Shown here in pieces: positions 9,720 to 19,709 of a DNA stretch of 64,000 nt. The DNA comes from Corynebacterium propinquum DSM 44285 (lineage in GTDB: Bacteria > Actinomycetota > Actinomycetes > Mycobacteriales > Mycobacteriaceae): contig NZ_AQXC01000001.1 of NCBI RefSeq assembly GCF_000375525.1, forward strand, positions 372,001-436,000, given 5' to 3'. The notes under the pieces are model-generated. The model saw nothing but the letters and a program-made list of their open reading frames with translations. It was not told where the DNA came from and searched no databases. Each line of letters opens with the position of its first letter. Position 1 is the first letter of the stretch. Made by a program: the position numbers and the translations under genes.

Positions 9720-10481
9720 CTAGCCGCGTGTGGCCTTGCTTACTAGTCCATCCACCAACTCCAGCGCCTCGGACAAGCTAAAGCGGTCCTCATACAGGGC
9801 TTTGCCGATGATCACCGAATCAATTCCTTCATCGGCATGCTTTGCGACGGCGGCCACATCATCCAGACTCGAAATCCCGCCCGACGCGGTAATTTTGGCT
9901 TCTGTAGCGGCGCTGACATCTCGCAAAAGCTCTATATTCGGCCCCGACAGCGTGCCATCCTTCGACACATCGGTCACCACAAAACGCTGGCAGCCCGCAG
10001 CATCCAACCGCTCGAGCACTTCCCAGAGATCGCCACCATCGGTTTCCCAGCCACGCCCCCGGGTACGCCATTCACCGTCACCGTCGCGCAACACCGCAAG
10101 ATCCACAGCCACCACGTCGGCATGCGAAGCAAGCACCTGGGCAATCCATTCTGGCTTTTCCAACGCGGCAGTACCGATATTCACCCGGCGTGCACCAGTA
10201 GCTAGTGCGCGTTCCAGGGAGGCGTCGTCACGAATACCACCAGTCAACTCAATGTTGACGCCGACTTCTGCGACAATCTCTGCCAACAACTCATGGTTGG
10301 AACCACGCCCAAATGCCGCATCCAAATCCACACAATGGATCCATTCCGCGCCCTGATCTTGCCACCGGCGCGCAGCAGCGATGGGATCACCGTAAGATTT
10401 CTCTGTTCCGGCAGCACCTTGATCCAAGCGCACAGCCTTGCCATCCACGACATCGACGGCAGGCAAAAGACTAAAACTCAT
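9720..10481 (-). CDS. hisA: HisA/PriA-type phosphoribosyl isomerase
   Basis: It isomerises ProFAR to PRFAR in histidine synthesis. The start is the ATG at 10481 ([19 protein letters not shown]); the frame is open further upstream without HisA similarity. The sequence is closest to actinobacterial PriA, with Asp10 in [22 protein letters not shown] and TDVSKDGT. PriA also acts in tryptophan synthesis; some corynebacteria are reported to have specialised it to HisA activity (subHisA). The Arg-Gly-Trp loop typical of PriA is still present here, so the substrate range cannot be decided by eye. Confidence 0.93.
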   Translation of the reverse strand: MSFSLLPAVDVVDGKAVRLDQGAAGTEKSYGDPIAAARRWQDQGAEWIHCVDLDAAFGRGSNHELLAEIVAEVGVNIELTGGIRDDASLERALATGARRVNIGTAALEKPEWIAQVLASHADVVAVDLAVLRDGDGEWRTRGRGWETDGGDLWEVLERLDAAGCQRFVVTDVSKDGTLSGPNIELLRDVSAATEAKITASGGISSLDDVAAVAKHADEGIDSVIIGKALYEDRFSLSEALELVDGLVSKATRG

Positions 10482-10521
10482 GACAGATTCTTTCTTGTTT
10501 TTATGTCCCACACGCGGCACG

Positions 10522-11154
10522 CTACAGCGTGTTAATCCAGTTTCGCAGCAATTGCGAACCAGCCGCACCGGATTTTTCCGGGTGGAATTGCGTCGCCCAC
10601 AGCGCACCGTTGTCGACGGCAGCCACAAAACGATCGCCATCATGCACCGACCAGGCTACTTTCGGCGGGGCCGCGAAATCCGTGCTGTCGAGTTCCCAAG
10701 TACGCACCCCATACGAGTGCACGAAATAGAACCGCTCGTCGTCGGCAAGCTCCGCAAACATGGGCGAATCCGGTTGTTGCACGGTATTCCACCCCATGTG
10801 CGGCAACACCCGCGCCTGCAAGCGCTCGACGGTACCCGGCCATTCACCGCAACCATCCGCGGCTTCGTCGTGTTCCACGCCATGCTCAAACAAAATTTGC
10901 ATGCCGACGCAAATGCCCAGCACCGGGCGTTCACCAGCCAAGCGCTGGCCAATAATGCGGGGGCCGTGCACCTCACGCAACCCACGCATACAGGCCGCGA
11001 ACGCGCCCACACCAGGCACAAGCAGACCATCAGCATTCAGGCAGGTGTTCGGGTCACGAGTAATTTCTACGTCCGCACCGACGTGTTCAAGGGCACGGTA
11101 GGCACTGCGGATATTTCCGGAACCATAATCAAGCAGGGCGACAGTCGGGCTCAT
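10522..11154 (-). CDS. hisH: Imidazole glycerol phosphate synthase, glutaminase subunit
   Basis: This class I glutamine amidotransferase feeds ammonia to HisF. The 210-residue protein shows [11 protein letters not shown] at the N-terminus and the nucleophile Cys in [11 protein letters not shown]. The His-Glu pair is in [10 protein letters not shown]. Two bases of its TAA-proximal gap resemble normal operon spacing; hisA follows after 40 bp. Confidence 0.96.
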   Translation of the reverse strand: MSPTVALLDYGSGNIRSAYRALEHVGADVEITRDPNTCLNADGLLVPGVGAFAACMRGLREVHGPRIIGQRLAGERPVLGICVGMQILFEHGVEHDEAADGCGEWPGTVERLQARVLPHMGWNTVQQPDSPMFAELADDERFYFVHSYGVRTWELDSTDFAAPPKVAWSVHDGDRFVAAVDNGALWATQFHPEKSGAAGSQLLRNWINTL

Positions 11155-11169
11155 GCCTGACAGTCTAGG

Positions 11170-12576
11170 CTATGGCTTCTTACCAAACCGCAAACGGGAA
11201 GCACTACGGCGCGAGACCCGCCACGCCCGGCCTGCGGTGCGCGCACCCGGCACCTGGCGCAGACGGCCACGGATATGGTGATAATCGGTGGTGCGATGCT
11301 TCCCGATATACGCATCCATGCAGGTCAAGATAATTAGCATGAAGACGATCCCGGCGGCCGCAAGGTAGGTTCCCCCGTAACCATATCCGGCGACCAAAGC
11401 GCCCAGGGCTAGCGAACCCAGGCCGGTGCCTGCATCATAAAAAATATTCCAGACCGCCGAGGCCTCAGAGAATTTGTGCCGTGGCAGCCGGTCAAACATA
11501 GACAACAAGGCTTCGTTTTGCATGCCACCGAAAGCAGCACCAAACAACAGCGCTGATAGAACCAACCACCAGATGGACCAACCGGCAAAAGTGGCCGTAG
11601 CCATCAACAGCATGCTGAACAACCCCAGGAACTGCATGGGGATCATCAACATGCCCGGTTTGCCCGTGCGGTCTGCCACGGTGCCGGAGACCAGGCGGAA
11701 GATAAATGTCATCGCGCCAATAAGCGAGAGCATGAAACCAGCCAACACGGCACCGGTTTCTGGGTCGGCCTCACGCACCGAGGCCGGCAAGAAGGCTGAA
11801 ACCACGCCGTAGCTCATAGAAATACTGGTCATCGCCAGCGCAGGCACGAGGACCAATTTCCACATCGAAACCTGGACTACACCGGAACTTTCCTCATCCG
11901 CGGTGGCTGGGAAAAGCTTCGGTAAGCGGATAATCATCGCTACCGCAATCAGCGCCGTCGTGGCTGCCAGGTAGAACACGGTGTGATAACCCCAGGCATC
12001 CCCCATCATCAAACCGAGGGGCATAAACACCATCTGTGCGCCACCAACGAAAACACCCAGGATGCCAGTGGCTTTGCCCAACAGGCGGATGGGGACGAGC
12101 TCTGCGATCAACGCGGACTGTGCCACCGTAAGTGCACCGAACCCAGTACCGCGCAACGCGGAAAACAGCAGCACAACCCAGGGTTCCATGCCTAGCAGAT
12201 GGCCTATTGCCGGAACGCCGAGCATGAAGGCAGACGCCATCATCACGGGGTTATAGCCAAATTTGCGCACCAACTGCGGGGTAAAAATCTGAATGGCGAC
12301 CGTCGCGGCCATAAAAGAACCCGTGGCGCCACCGGCCAAGGTGGCAGAACCACCAGAATCGAGCACCGCCAACGGCAGTACAGGAAGTAACAAGGAAAAA
12401 GCACCGAATGCGGCGGCGATGGCCACCATCGTGGAGGTAAAACCGGGTACTTTCCAAATGGAAGCCGCCGGCGACTGCACTACCCGTGCGGGTTGCACGT
12501 CAGCAGACTGTTCTGGAGATTGTTCCGCAGACTGGTTGTTGTTTTCACCACCATGCTGTTGACTCATTGCCGCCAT
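11170..12576 (-). CDS. MFS permease within the his cluster
   Basis: The 468-residue protein has 12 predicted membrane segments, a polar Gln/Glu-rich N-terminus and a basic C-terminal tail. It resembles drug/metabolite MFS exporters (12-helix architecture, a conserved RIPxRLLGKATG-like loop after helix 4: VPIRLLGKATG). C. glutamicum has an MFS gene at the same place between hisB and hisH. The substrate is unknown; export or import of a histidine-pathway compound is only a suggestion from position. The start may be the ATG at 12576 or the one at 12567. Confidence 0.85.
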   Translation of the reverse strand: MAAMSQQHGGENNNQSAEQSPEQSADVQPARVVQSPAASIWKVPGFTSTMVAIAAAFGAFSLLLPVLPLAVLDSGGSATLAGGATGSFMAATVAIQIFTPQLVRKFGYNPVMMASAFMLGVPAIGHLLGMEPWVVLLFSALRGTGFGALTVAQSALIAELVPIRLLGKATGILGVFVGGAQMVFMPLGLMMGDAWGYHTVFYLAATTALIAVAMIIRLPKLFPATADEESSGVVQVSMWKLVLVPALAMTSISMSYGVVSAFLPASVREADPETGAVLAGFMLSLIGAMTFIFRLVSGTVADRTGKPGMLMIPMQFLGLFSMLLMATATFAGWSIWWLVLSALLFGAAFGGMQNEALLSMFDRLPRHKFSEASAVWNIFYDAGTGLGSLALGALVAGYGYGGTYLAAAGIVFMLIILTCMDAYIGKHRTTDYHHIRGRLRQVPGARTAGRAWRVSRRSASRLRFGKKP

Positions 12577-12670
12577 CGCCTCCTCACTGGTACTTCCGTG
12601 CGTGCTTAAAATTACACGAACGCCAGGCTTAGTAAAGCCATCGGGCGGGCGGACTACCTAGTCAACACTG

Positions 12671-12838
12671 CTACGGCATCTGCATCGTCATCATCCACAC
12701 AGCCAGCACCGCAACCAGCACGGCGGCTACCGCAGCGATGATCGTCCATACCTTCGAGCCCGCCCGATACGCACTGACCGCACCGCCAGCAAGCATTCCC
12801 GCGACCAAAAACGTGACCAGTACCGAAAGATTTGCCAT
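12671..12838 (-). CDS. Small two-helix membrane protein in the his operon
   Basis: The 55-codon frame starts at an ATG whose A is the last base of the hisB TAA (TAATG at 12836-12840) and ends at TAG 12671-12673. It encodes two hydrophobic segments, about residues 5-22 and 30-48, joined by a short basic turn (YRAGSK), and a Met-rich end (MMTMQMP). The tight coupling to hisB and the conserved position in corynebacterial his clusters support a real gene. Its function is unknown; a longer frame in another phase (12654-12962) looks spurious. Confidence 0.7.
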   Translation of the reverse strand: MANLSVLVTFLVAGMLAGGAVSAYRAGSKVWTIIAAVAAVLVAVLAVWMMTMQMP

Positions 12839-13443
12839 TACAGCGCACCCTTCGTCGACGGAATATGTCCGGCTTGTTTCGGATCAACAAGTACCGCGGT
12901 GCGCAAAGCCCTAGCAACCGCCTTGAATTCCGCTTCGGTGATGTGGTGCGGGTCGCGGCCATAGTGGCAGCGCACGTGCAGGGTCAACCCCGCGTGCTTG
13001 GCGAAGGTATCAAAGAAATGCTCATTCATCACCGTCGCATAGTGCCCACCAATAATCTGGTGCACCATGTGCTCTGGCTCGCCGGTAAAGACGCAATAGG
13101 GGCGACCGGAAATATCCACCACGGCCTCAACCAACGCCTCATCCATGGGTAACTGCTGCTGCCCAAACCGGGTAATTCCAGCCTTGTTCCCCAAGGCTTT
13201 CGCGAAAGCCTCGCCTAACACAATCGCGGTATCTTCCACGGTGTGGTGAGCATCAACCTCAATATCCCCACGCGCTGCGACCTGCAGCCCAAAACCACCG
13301 TGCACAGCAAAAGCGGTAAGCATGTGATCAAAAAACGGCAACCCGGTCGAAATATCGGCCGCGGCTGGACCGTCCAGGTTGATCTCTACCGAAATATCGG
13401 ATTCGCTCGTGCTCCGCTGGTGGCTCCCACTGCGCACGCTCAT
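12838..13443 (-). CDS. hisB: Imidazoleglycerol-phosphate dehydratase
   Basis: It removes water from ImGP to give imidazole acetol phosphate. The 201-residue protein is the monofunctional type. Manganese-binding motifs are [19 protein letters not shown] and [12 protein letters not shown]. The start overlaps the hisC stop by 4 bp (ATGA at 13440-13443). Confidence 0.97.
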   Translation of the reverse strand: MSVRSGSHQRSTSESDISVEINLDGPAAADISTGLPFFDHMLTAFAVHGGFGLQVAARGDIEVDAHHTVEDTAIVLGEAFAKALGNKAGITRFGQQQLPMDEALVEAVVDISGRPYCVFTGEPEHMVHQIIGGHYATVMNEHFFDTFAKHAGLTLHVRCHYGRDPHHITEAEFKAVARALRTAVLVDPKQAGHIPSTKGAL

Positions 13444-14534
13444 CGCTGCACCTCCCGTGCTGCCTGCACAAAGGCCTCATTTTCTTCTGGTGTACCAATC
13501 GTCGCCCGCAGATACCCGGAAACGCCCACATCGCGGATGAGCACACCTCGATCCAAGAACTGCTGCCAGATATCGTGTTGATCAGCAAAATCGCCAAAAA
13601 ACACGAAATTCGACTCGCTCGGCATTACTGTATAACCCAGTTTTTCCAGCTCGGCGACCACTTGATGGCGACCTGCAATCAGCTTGTCGACGTCGGCCAG
13701 CGTCTCATCAGCGTGGCGCAGCGCCGCACGTGCGGCCGCTTGTGTCAGCACCGACAGGTGATAGGGCAAGCGCACCAACTGCACAGCCTCCACGAAGGCG
13801 GGATCAGCGACAAAATAGCCCAGCCGCACGCCGGCAAAATCGAAAGCCTTCGACATCGTGCGCGAGACCACCAGCGTAGCAGGGTATTTCGCAATCAGCG
13901 TGGTCGCCGACGGGCTTCCGGAAAACTCCGCGTAGGCCTCATCAACAATCACGATGCCATCGACCGCATGCATGGCGCGGCACAACTGCTCGATCTCGTT
14001 CAATCCGGTCGGCGTGCCAGTCGGGTTATTCGGCGTCGTAATAAACAGCACCGACGGCTGATGCTCAGCGATGGCAGCCAACGCGGCGTCGATGTCGACG
14101 GTAAAATCTGCGCGCCGCGGGACGTTGAGAAATTCTGTATGCGTACCGGCCGCCAAAATCGGATGCATGGAATACGACGGCTGGAAGCCCAGCACGCTGC
14201 GGCCCGGACCACCAAATGCCTGCAATAATTGCTGCAGGATCTCATTGGAACCATTGGCTGCCCAGACGTTCTCGCCGGTGACCTCTACCCCAGTGCGCCG
14301 GGTGACGTAATCTGCCAAATCCGCGCGCAGCTGCACAGCGTCACGGTCCGGGTATCGGTTCAACCGGGTAGACAGCCGCTGGATTTCCGCCAACAGCGAT
14401 TCCACCAGCGCCGGTGATGGCGGGTACGGATTTTCGTTGGTGTTTAACGCAACCGGAACGTCCAGCTGTGGTGCGCCATAGGCACGCTGGCCGCGGAGTT
14501 CTTCGCGCAACGGCAAGTGCGAAATATCGACCAT
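13440..14534 (-). CDS. hisC: Histidinol-phosphate aminotransferase
   Basis: This fold-type I PLP enzyme transaminates imidazole acetol phosphate. The 364-residue protein has [11 protein letters not shown], the NNPTG motif, DEAYAEFSG and the PLP lysine in [17 protein letters not shown]. The gene begins 3 bp downstream of hisD. Confidence 0.97.
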   Translation of the reverse strand: MVDISHLPLREELRGQRAYGAPQLDVPVALNTNENPYPPSPALVESLLAEIQRLSTRLNRYPDRDAVQLRADLADYVTRRTGVEVTGENVWAANGSNEILQQLLQAFGGPGRSVLGFQPSYSMHPILAAGTHTEFLNVPRRADFTVDIDAALAAIAEHQPSVLFITTPNNPTGTPTGLNEIEQLCRAMHAVDGIVIVDEAYAEFSGSPSATTLIAKYPATLVVSRTMSKAFDFAGVRLGYFVADPAFVEAVQLVRLPYHLSVLTQAAARAALRHADETLADVDKLIAGRHQVVAELEKLGYTVMPSESNFVFFGDFADQHDIWQQFLDRGVLIRDVGVSGYLRATIGTPEENEAFVQAAREVQR

Positions 14535-14537
14535 CGC

Positions 14538-15947
14538 TTAACCCTCCGAAGCCTCTGCACTGCTGGTATCCGTGTTTTCTGGATTCTCAGCAAACCGCGC
14601 CCGGATCGCCTCACCGTGCGCAGGCAACTGCTCCGCCTGCGAAAACGCAATGACGTGTTCCGCGACCGCGCGCAAACCTTCCTGGTCATAATCAATCAGG
14701 TTGACTGGGCGCAGGAACGTGTGCGTCGACAAGCCAGACGAAAACCGTGCCGTGCCCCCGGTGGGCAGTACGTGGTTGGAACCGGCGACATAATCACCCA
14801 ACGGCACGGGAGAGTACTCCCCGACGAAAATGGCACCGGCATGGCGCACGCGTTCAGCCACCTCGCGCGCATTGTCCGTGTGTACTTCCAGGTGCTCTGC
14901 CGCATAAGCATCGGCCACGCGAATGGCTTGCTCGATGTCATCGACCAGCACAATGCCGGATTGCTGCCCGCGCAGAGCTTGTTCGACGCGCGTGCGGTTG
15001 GCGGTGACACCATAGCGCTGCGTGATCTCATCGTTGACGCGTTCTGCGAATTCTTCGTCGGTGGTAATCAGCACGCTAGCGGCCATCTCATCGTGTTCGG
15101 CCTGCGAAATCAGGTCATAAGCCACCCACGTTGGGTTCGCGGTGTGATCAGCAATAATCGCGATCTCGGTTGGGCCTGCCTCCGAATCGATCCCGACCAC
15201 GCCCTGCACCAAGCGCTTGGCGGCAGCGACATAAATATTGCCCGGGCCGGTGATCATGTCGACCGGCTCACACGCCGAGCCAGCAGCATCGCCACTAACA
15301 GCGCCAGCAGCACCTGCGGTATCCGCATCATCAGCAACATCAGAGCCGTACGCGAGCAGCGCAACAGCCTGCGCGCCGCCGACAGCCCAGACTTCATCAA
15401 CCCCGAGCAACTGGCAAACAGCCAAAATCGTCGGGTGTGGCCAACCGCCACAATCTTCCTGCGGTGGGCTTGCCACCACCAGTGATTGCGCACCGGCTTC
15501 TTGCGCCGGCACCGCATTCATAATCACCGATGACGGATACACCGCCTGGCCACCCGGAACATACAATCCCACGCGTTCAACGGGGCGGAAAACTTCGGTC
15601 ACCCGCGCGCCGTCGGCAAGAGTGGTGGTGTGGCTGGACGGTTTTTGTTCCCGGTGCACCCGGCGTGTGCGGGCAATCGCCTCGTCAATCGCGGCGCGCA
15701 CATCCGGGTCCAGCCCACCGACAGCGCGGTCCATGATCTCCGCGGGCACACGCACCGAACGCGGACGCACGCGATCAAAACGCTCACCAAATTCCAAGGC
15801 AGCGTTGGCCCCACCCGATTTCACTGCATCAATAATCGGGGCAACCGTCGGCAAGACCGAGGTGATATCCGTTCCGCCGCGCGGCAGACTGCGCCGCAAC
15901 TGGCTGGTGGTGGGCACCTGGCCTCGCAGGTCGATCGTGCTTAACAC
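14538..15947 (-). CDS. hisD: Histidinol dehydrogenase
   Basis: It performs the last two oxidations of histidine synthesis using NAD and Zn. Motifs are [33 protein letters not shown] and SQAEHDE, plus the Zn-ligand region HLEVHTDN near the C-terminus. At 469 residues it is longer than usual. An Ala/Gly/Asp-rich loop of about 20 residues is inserted before [11 protein letters not shown]. The C-terminus also has a Glu/Ser-rich tail. A strong AGGAG-type site precedes the ATG. It is the first his gene of the minus-strand run. Confidence 0.96.
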   Translation of the reverse strand: MLSTIDLRGQVPTTSQLRRSLPRGGTDITSVLPTVAPIIDAVKSGGANAALEFGERFDRVRPRSVRVPAEIMDRAVGGLDPDVRAAIDEAIARTRRVHREQKPSSHTTTLADGARVTEVFRPVERVGLYVPGGQAVYPSSVIMNAVPAQEAGAQSLVVASPPQEDCGGWPHPTILAVCQLLGVDEVWAVGGAQAVALLAYGSDVADDADTAGAAGAVSGDAAGSACEPVDMITGPGNIYVAAAKRLVQGVVGIDSEAGPTEIAIIADHTANPTWVAYDLISQAEHDEMAASVLITTDEEFAERVNDEITQRYGVTANRTRVEQALRGQQSGIVLVDDIEQAIRVADAYAAEHLEVHTDNAREVAERVRHAGAIFVGEYSPVPLGDYVAGSNHVLPTGGTARFSSGLSTHTFLRPVNLIDYDQEGLRAVAEHVIAFSQAEQLPAHGEAIRARFAENPENTDTSSAEASEG

Positions 15948-15959
15948 CGTGGTGGCTCC

Positions 15960-16568
15960 TTAATGCTGGCTAGGCGTCTTGTGGGTGTTTTCAACCTTAT
16001 GGGTCTTTTGGATCTGCTGAGCCTTCTGACCGTTATCGTCTGTAGGTTCTGTGGGTTCTGTGGGTCCTGTGGTTTCCGCCGCAGGGCTAAGAACCTGTAA
16101 CGACCAATACACCAGCATAGCCACGAACGGAGCCACCAGGTAACCCGAAATACCAGGTTTGGCCGCGGCCACCGTGGTGATAGTCGTCCCCGGAGCCAGC
16201 TGATCAGCCGAACCAATACCGTGCACACTCATGCCCACGACATCGCCAACCGCCAAAAACGACACCGCTCCGGCCAGGGCGACCACCCCAACCCACAACA
16301 GATCCACGAATTTTCGTGAACCTTGCATGAGATAGGCAAAAATCGCCAACGCCACAGACAGCACGATGGCGGCAATCACGAAAGAAGCAAAAGCGATGAA
16401 GTGGCTGGAATCCGAATAATCCGGAATCAGCCGCTCAGCACTGACCACTTCCGCCGAAAACGTTGGGCGCACAAGCCCCCACAGCGCACCGCCGAGGGAA
16501 TAGACAATCAGCCCCAGCCCGATCAGGCCAGCACGATCACCGAGCCATCGCGGAATCTTCTGCTGCAT
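15960..16568 (-). CDS. Four-helix membrane protein of unknown function
   Basis: The 202-residue protein has four hydrophobic segments (about residues 15-32, 58-82, 90-110 and 142-162). A Thr/Glu/Pro tail (GPTEPTEPT) and a His/Lys-rich end follow. The layout resembles the DUF2567-type proteins of Corynebacteriales, an assignment I hold weakly. It lies 12 bp upstream of hisD and 3 bp after the lipoprotein gene, so the three may share a transcript. Confidence 0.65.
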   Translation of the reverse strand: MQQKIPRWLGDRAGLIGLGLIVYSLGGALWGLVRPTFSAEVVSAERLIPDYSDSSHFIAFASFVIAAIVLSVALAIFAYLMQGSRKFVDLLWVGVVALAGAVSFLAVGDVVGMSVHGIGSADQLAPGTTITTVAAAKPGISGYLVAPFVAMLVYWSLQVLSPAAETTGPTEPTEPTDDNGQKAQQIQKTHKVENTHKTPSQH

Positions 16569-16571
16569 AAA

Positions 16572-17288
16572 TTACTTACAGAACTTCCACTGTCCGCCTT
16601 CGTGCTGAAAGCGATACAGAGCGGTATCTGGTCCCTGCTGGTTGCGAATAGTCACCGATGCGGAGGCACGGTCGCCATTGCGCTGGACATCAGTAACCGA
16701 TTCGATATGCGCGTTGACTGGGGCAATCTGGAAAAGGTTGTCCATTGCCGCACGAGTTGCCGGATCTACGTTTTCTTCCTTGAAAGCATCGGCTCCGCCA
16801 TCAATCTCATTCAGGACGGCGCTGCAGCTGTTTTTCGGCATATAGGTGAAAAAGTCCATCGGATTGGTCTGCTCGAATTGTCCGTCGAGCAAACGGCGAA
16901 TCTCGGCAACCGTCTGCTCGTCGGCAGGCTGACCACCCTCCACAGGCGCGACGTTCATGCCTTGGGGGTTTCCGCCTGCAAAGGGGTTCACCGGCTGGCC
17001 GTTGTGTCCACCGTGATCACGGGTGCCACCATTTGCGGCTTGATCCTGTGGCTTCGGCTGATTTTCGGCAGGCTGATCTTTGCCCTTATCTTTTTCCTCT
17101 TTGTCTTTGTCGTCTTTGTGCTCTGGGTCCTCTGTGGGGGTTTCAGTAGCGGTCTCAGAGGTGCTGGTAACCGTCGAAGTATTTTTCGCAGCGGTCTCCT
17201 CGTCGGCCGACGAGCACCCCGCCACAATCAGTGGGGCCAGCGCAGCGACAGCCACAATGGCTTTTTTGGGCGTCAGGGACAGAGACAT
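16572..17288 (-). CDS. Putative lipoprotein
   Basis: The start at ATG 17288 gives a signal peptide ending in the lipobox VAGC (LIVAGCSSADEE). The frame is open upstream to 17357, but that would put over 20 residues before the signal peptide. A low-complexity Thr/Glu/Lys/Gln/Pro linker covers about residues 25-105. A C-terminal globular domain of about 130 residues ends VTIRNQQGPDTALYRF...GQWKFCK, recalling small extracytoplasmic antigen-type folds. It is probably anchored on the outer face of the membrane; function unknown. Confidence 0.75.
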   Translation of the reverse strand: MSLSLTPKKAIVAVAALAPLIVAGCSSADEETAAKNTSTVTSTSETATETPTEDPEHKDDKDKEEKDKGKDQPAENQPKPQDQAANGGTRDHGGHNGQPVNPFAGGNPQGMNVAPVEGGQPADEQTVAEIRRLLDGQFEQTNPMDFFTYMPKNSCSAVLNEIDGGADAFKEENVDPATRAAMDNLFQIAPVNAHIESVTDVQRNGDRASASVTIRNQQGPDTALYRFQHEGGQWKFCK

Positions 17289-17378
17289 GAATGCTCCTTG
17301 CATACTCGGGAATAACACGCCATTCGGCAAAAATTGGATTCTCAGGTGTAACGTCACGTAATGCTAACAGCCTGAGCG

Positions 17379-17528
17379 TACGGTAAACATGAGAACTCCC
17401 TCGAAATATGCTGTGAGCGAAAAATGGTGTGCGCACTGAACTTTTTCGCACACATTCCAGCCAGCGCACATAAGCGTTTTCTACAGCATGAGCCCGCGAA
17501 AGTTTGCTCGGGTTATTTACCGTAAACT
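17379..17528. promoter_or_regulatory. Candidate TetR operators and leaderless promoter
   Basis: TTTAC-C-GTAAA (17516-17526) is an 11-bp palindrome overlapping a -10-like TAAACT (17523-17528), 8 nt before the GTG of the TetR gene. A similar sequence, TACGGTAAAC, occurs at 17379-17388 on the lipoprotein side. This pattern suggests autoregulation and control of the divergent gene, by inference only. Confidence 0.35.
17427..17453. repeat. Inverted repeat in the lipoprotein/TetR divergent gap
   Basis: GTGTGCG (17427-17433) and CGCACAC (17447-17453) form a perfect 7-bp stem with a 13-nt loop. On the minus strand it is followed by CATTTTT, like an intrinsic terminator, although no minus-strand gene is seen just upstream of it. 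Confidence 0.45.
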
Positions 17529-17536
17529 ATGCAGTT

Positions 17537-18199
17537 GTGCAGCTATACCGCGAAACCATCATCGACCAGGCCCTAGAGCTTCTCGACGCCTATGGGCTGG
17601 CTGATATGACAATGCGGCGGGTAGCAAGCTCCCTAGGGGTTGCCGCGGGGGCTCTATATTGGCATATCGCAAACAAACAAGAATTAATTACAGCAGTAGC
17701 CCACAAAATCATCACCCCCGTCTTTGCACTTGCCGACGGGCTTGCTATCACCGCAGAATCTGAGCCTGCTCAACAACCGCCCAGCCCGCAAGAATTCTGC
17801 ACCACCTTGCACGCCACGCTGTTAGCCCACCGCGACGGTGCCGAACTCGTACATGCGGCAGCGGCTCAACCCAACTCGCCATTATGGTCGCAATTGCACG
17901 ATAGCTTGTCTGCCACGATCACCCACGAACTAAACCTGGCAGGACTCGCCCCAGGCAAAGCCCACACCACCGCGGATATTGCTGCTACCACTTCTTCTGC
18001 ATTGCACTTGGTGTTTGGCGCGAGCATCATGGAGCAATCAGCACAGCAATTTCTGGAAGCCACCCAACCGGCCACTAAGCCCACACGCCCCGGGACCGCA
18101 CGAAGCACAAACCTCCCCGGCACCGACGACGTCGAACGCGGCATTACCGTGTTATTAGCCGGGTTGCACGCCCGGTTACATGATCAGGAAGGAACTTAA
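17537..18199 (+). CDS. TetR-family transcriptional regulator
   Basis: Residues 1-45 form the HTH (ETIIDQALELLDAYGLADMTMRRVASSLGV, with AAGALYWHIANKQEL as recognition helix and following turn). The C-terminal ligand-binding part is of the TetR_C type. The GTG at 17537 was chosen because the HTH starts at once and a -10 box lies 8 nt upstream; the frame extends to a TTG at 17504. The downstream BRCT gene begins 3 bp after its stop, so the two form an operon. The ligand is unknown. Confidence 0.85.
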   Translation: MQLYRETIIDQALELLDAYGLADMTMRRVASSLGVAAGALYWHIANKQELITAVAHKIITPVFALADGLAITAESEPAQQPPSPQEFCTTLHATLLAHRDGAELVHAAAAQPNSPLWSQLHDSLSATITHELNLAGLAPGKAHTTADIAATTSSALHLVFGASIMEQSAQQFLEATQPATKPTRPGTARSTNLPGTDDVERGITVLLAGLHARLHDQEGT

Positions 18200-18202
18200 G
18201 TC

Positions 18203-19588
18203 GTGACTCAAGCCCATAACGCCACGCTGACGGTATCGAACGAGGAAATCACGGTGATGCGCAGCGAGTTGTCCGCGGCTTTATACCGTGGTTCGCAGTC
18301 ACGCACGGTATCAACCATCGCAATTTCCGAGATCACCGGCTTATCCGCAACCGAACCCACCGCTCTCAATTGTGGCAGCGTGCGGCTGGGTGGCGCCGGC
18401 GAAGAGATCATCTTTTCCCCTGGTGACAACGGCCGCAAAGCATTGCAGTCATTTATCGCCGATGTCCGCGACGCACAACAAGGCAATGCCCCGGCGGAAG
18501 GCGCAGTAGCGGGCCTGAATTTCGTGGCCTTCGCGGTTGCTACCGGTAATGACGCCTCCGGTGCTGGCACCACAGCGCAGGTTCACGCCATCGAATACAC
18601 CGATGGCCAAGCTGGCGAGTCGAAGTCTTTCACCGCCGCAGAATTCGCCGAGTATCTACAGTCCACAGGCTCGCTTGCCGACGGCTCCAGTCCGCTCATC
18701 GCACACAATGGATTCGCACACGCTGCATTGTTACACCGAGCACTCGTGGACGCCGGTAGCAGCGCCCCGGAATTCACCTACGGCTGCACGCTCGCGCTCG
18801 CCCGCGAGGCCAGCACGCGGGCAGTCATTGCTGTTCGCAACCACGATCTGGCCACCGTAGCCCAGGCACTCGGGGTCACTGGCAGCACAGGCGATGCAGG
18901 CTCATCCGGGGCCGAGCCTCAATCTCAGGCTCGCTCCCAGTCCACGACCCAGGAAACGGATCCGGCCACAGCAGCACGGCTGACTGGCGAAGTATTGGTG
19001 CAACTGGCCCTGCGCGAACACCACCGTGGCAGCGTTTCCGAGCTGTTTTCCGGCATAAATTTTGCGCTGGGCCACATTTCCAACGGCACCCACCGCCCGG
19101 TGTTGCGTACCGATCTCAGCGAACTCGCCGGCGGCGGTGCCGAAAAAACCGCACGCACCGATGCTCCGACAAGCAGCGAAAACGAGGACCAGGCGGCGTC
19201 GGCAAGCAAAAAATCGGGAAAGAAAGCTGGCAACTCCGGCGGGGGCCAACCCGCCCCATGGCAGGCCGTGGCCACCCCAGATACGGTGCCGGAAGCCAAC
19301 GACGATGCCGATTCCGACCACCCACTATTTGGCCAGCACGTCACACTCACTGGCGAGTTCGAGCCCTTTGATAAAGGCCGGTTGTGGTCCGATATCGCAG
19401 AACGCGGCGGCCAGGTAGGCAAAAACGTCACCAAGAAAACCACCGTGCTGGTAGTCGGTGAATGGGCGAAAAAGACCTCCAAGGAAAAACGTGCCGAAGA
19501 ACTCAACGAAAAAGGCCAAGATATTGCCATCTGGCCAGCCTCGAAATTGCTGCACGTGTTAGGGCTGGACGAGCAGCCGCCGTTCTAA
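18203..19588 (+). CDS. Exonuclease-fold/BRCT protein lacking the catalytic acids
   Basis: The start is a GTG after AGGAAGGA. Residues 1-95 look like a small PH-like domain (ISEITGL, IIFSPGDNGRKALQSFIADV). Residues 105-290 follow the layout of DnaQ-type 3'-5' exonucleases. The ExoI motif, normally F-D-x-E-T, is FAVAT here (Ala111, Ala113). ExoII is AHNGFAHAALL, without the expected FD. A low-complexity linker (about 310-370) leads to a C-terminal BRCT domain (375-455) with the typical TLTGEF, GG and W motifs. I infer a non-catalytic protein binding nucleic acid or a protein partner. Confidence 0.75.
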   Translation: MTQAHNATLTVSNEEITVMRSELSAALYRGSQSRTVSTIAISEITGLSATEPTALNCGSVRLGGAGEEIIFSPGDNGRKALQSFIADVRDAQQGNAPAEGAVAGLNFVAFAVATGNDASGAGTTAQVHAIEYTDGQAGESKSFTAAEFAEYLQSTGSLADGSSPLIAHNGFAHAALLHRALVDAGSSAPEFTYGCTLALAREASTRAVIAVRNHDLATVAQALGVTGSTGDAGSSGAEPQSQARSQSTTQETDPATAARLTGEVLVQLALREHHRGSVSELFSGINFALGHISNGTHRPVLRTDLSELAGGGAEKTARTDAPTSSENEDQAASASKKSGKKAGNSGGGQPAPWQAVATPDTVPEANDDADSDHPLFGQHVTLTGEFEPFDKGRLWSDIAERGGQVGKNVTKKTTVLVVGEWAKKTSKEKRAEELNEKGQDIAIWPASKLLHVLGLDEQPPF

Positions 19589-19665
19589 GGCTGGCGCAAT
19601 GAGTTCTAGGGCTGGCGCGATAAACTCCCGAGGTGCAATACCGCCCCCGGCAAGGTGGGGCTAAG

Positions 19666-19671
19666 TATAAT
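19666..19671 (+). promoter_or_regulatory. -10 box of the BCCT transporter
   Basis: A perfect TATAAT at 19666-19671 lies 38 nt before the ATG at 19710. No clear -35 hexamer is present. The rest of the 121-bp gap contains two imperfect copies of GGCTGGCGC (19590s and 19610s). Confidence 0.5.
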
Positions 19672-19709
19672 CCCTGCTAGAACTTTGCAACCTAGCTGGC
19701 AGGACAATC

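Noticed and set aside
12654..12962. 102-codon minus-strand frame over the hisB end
   Set aside because: It is out of phase with both hisB and the better-supported 55-codon membrane gene, and its product looks random (many Arg, Cys).
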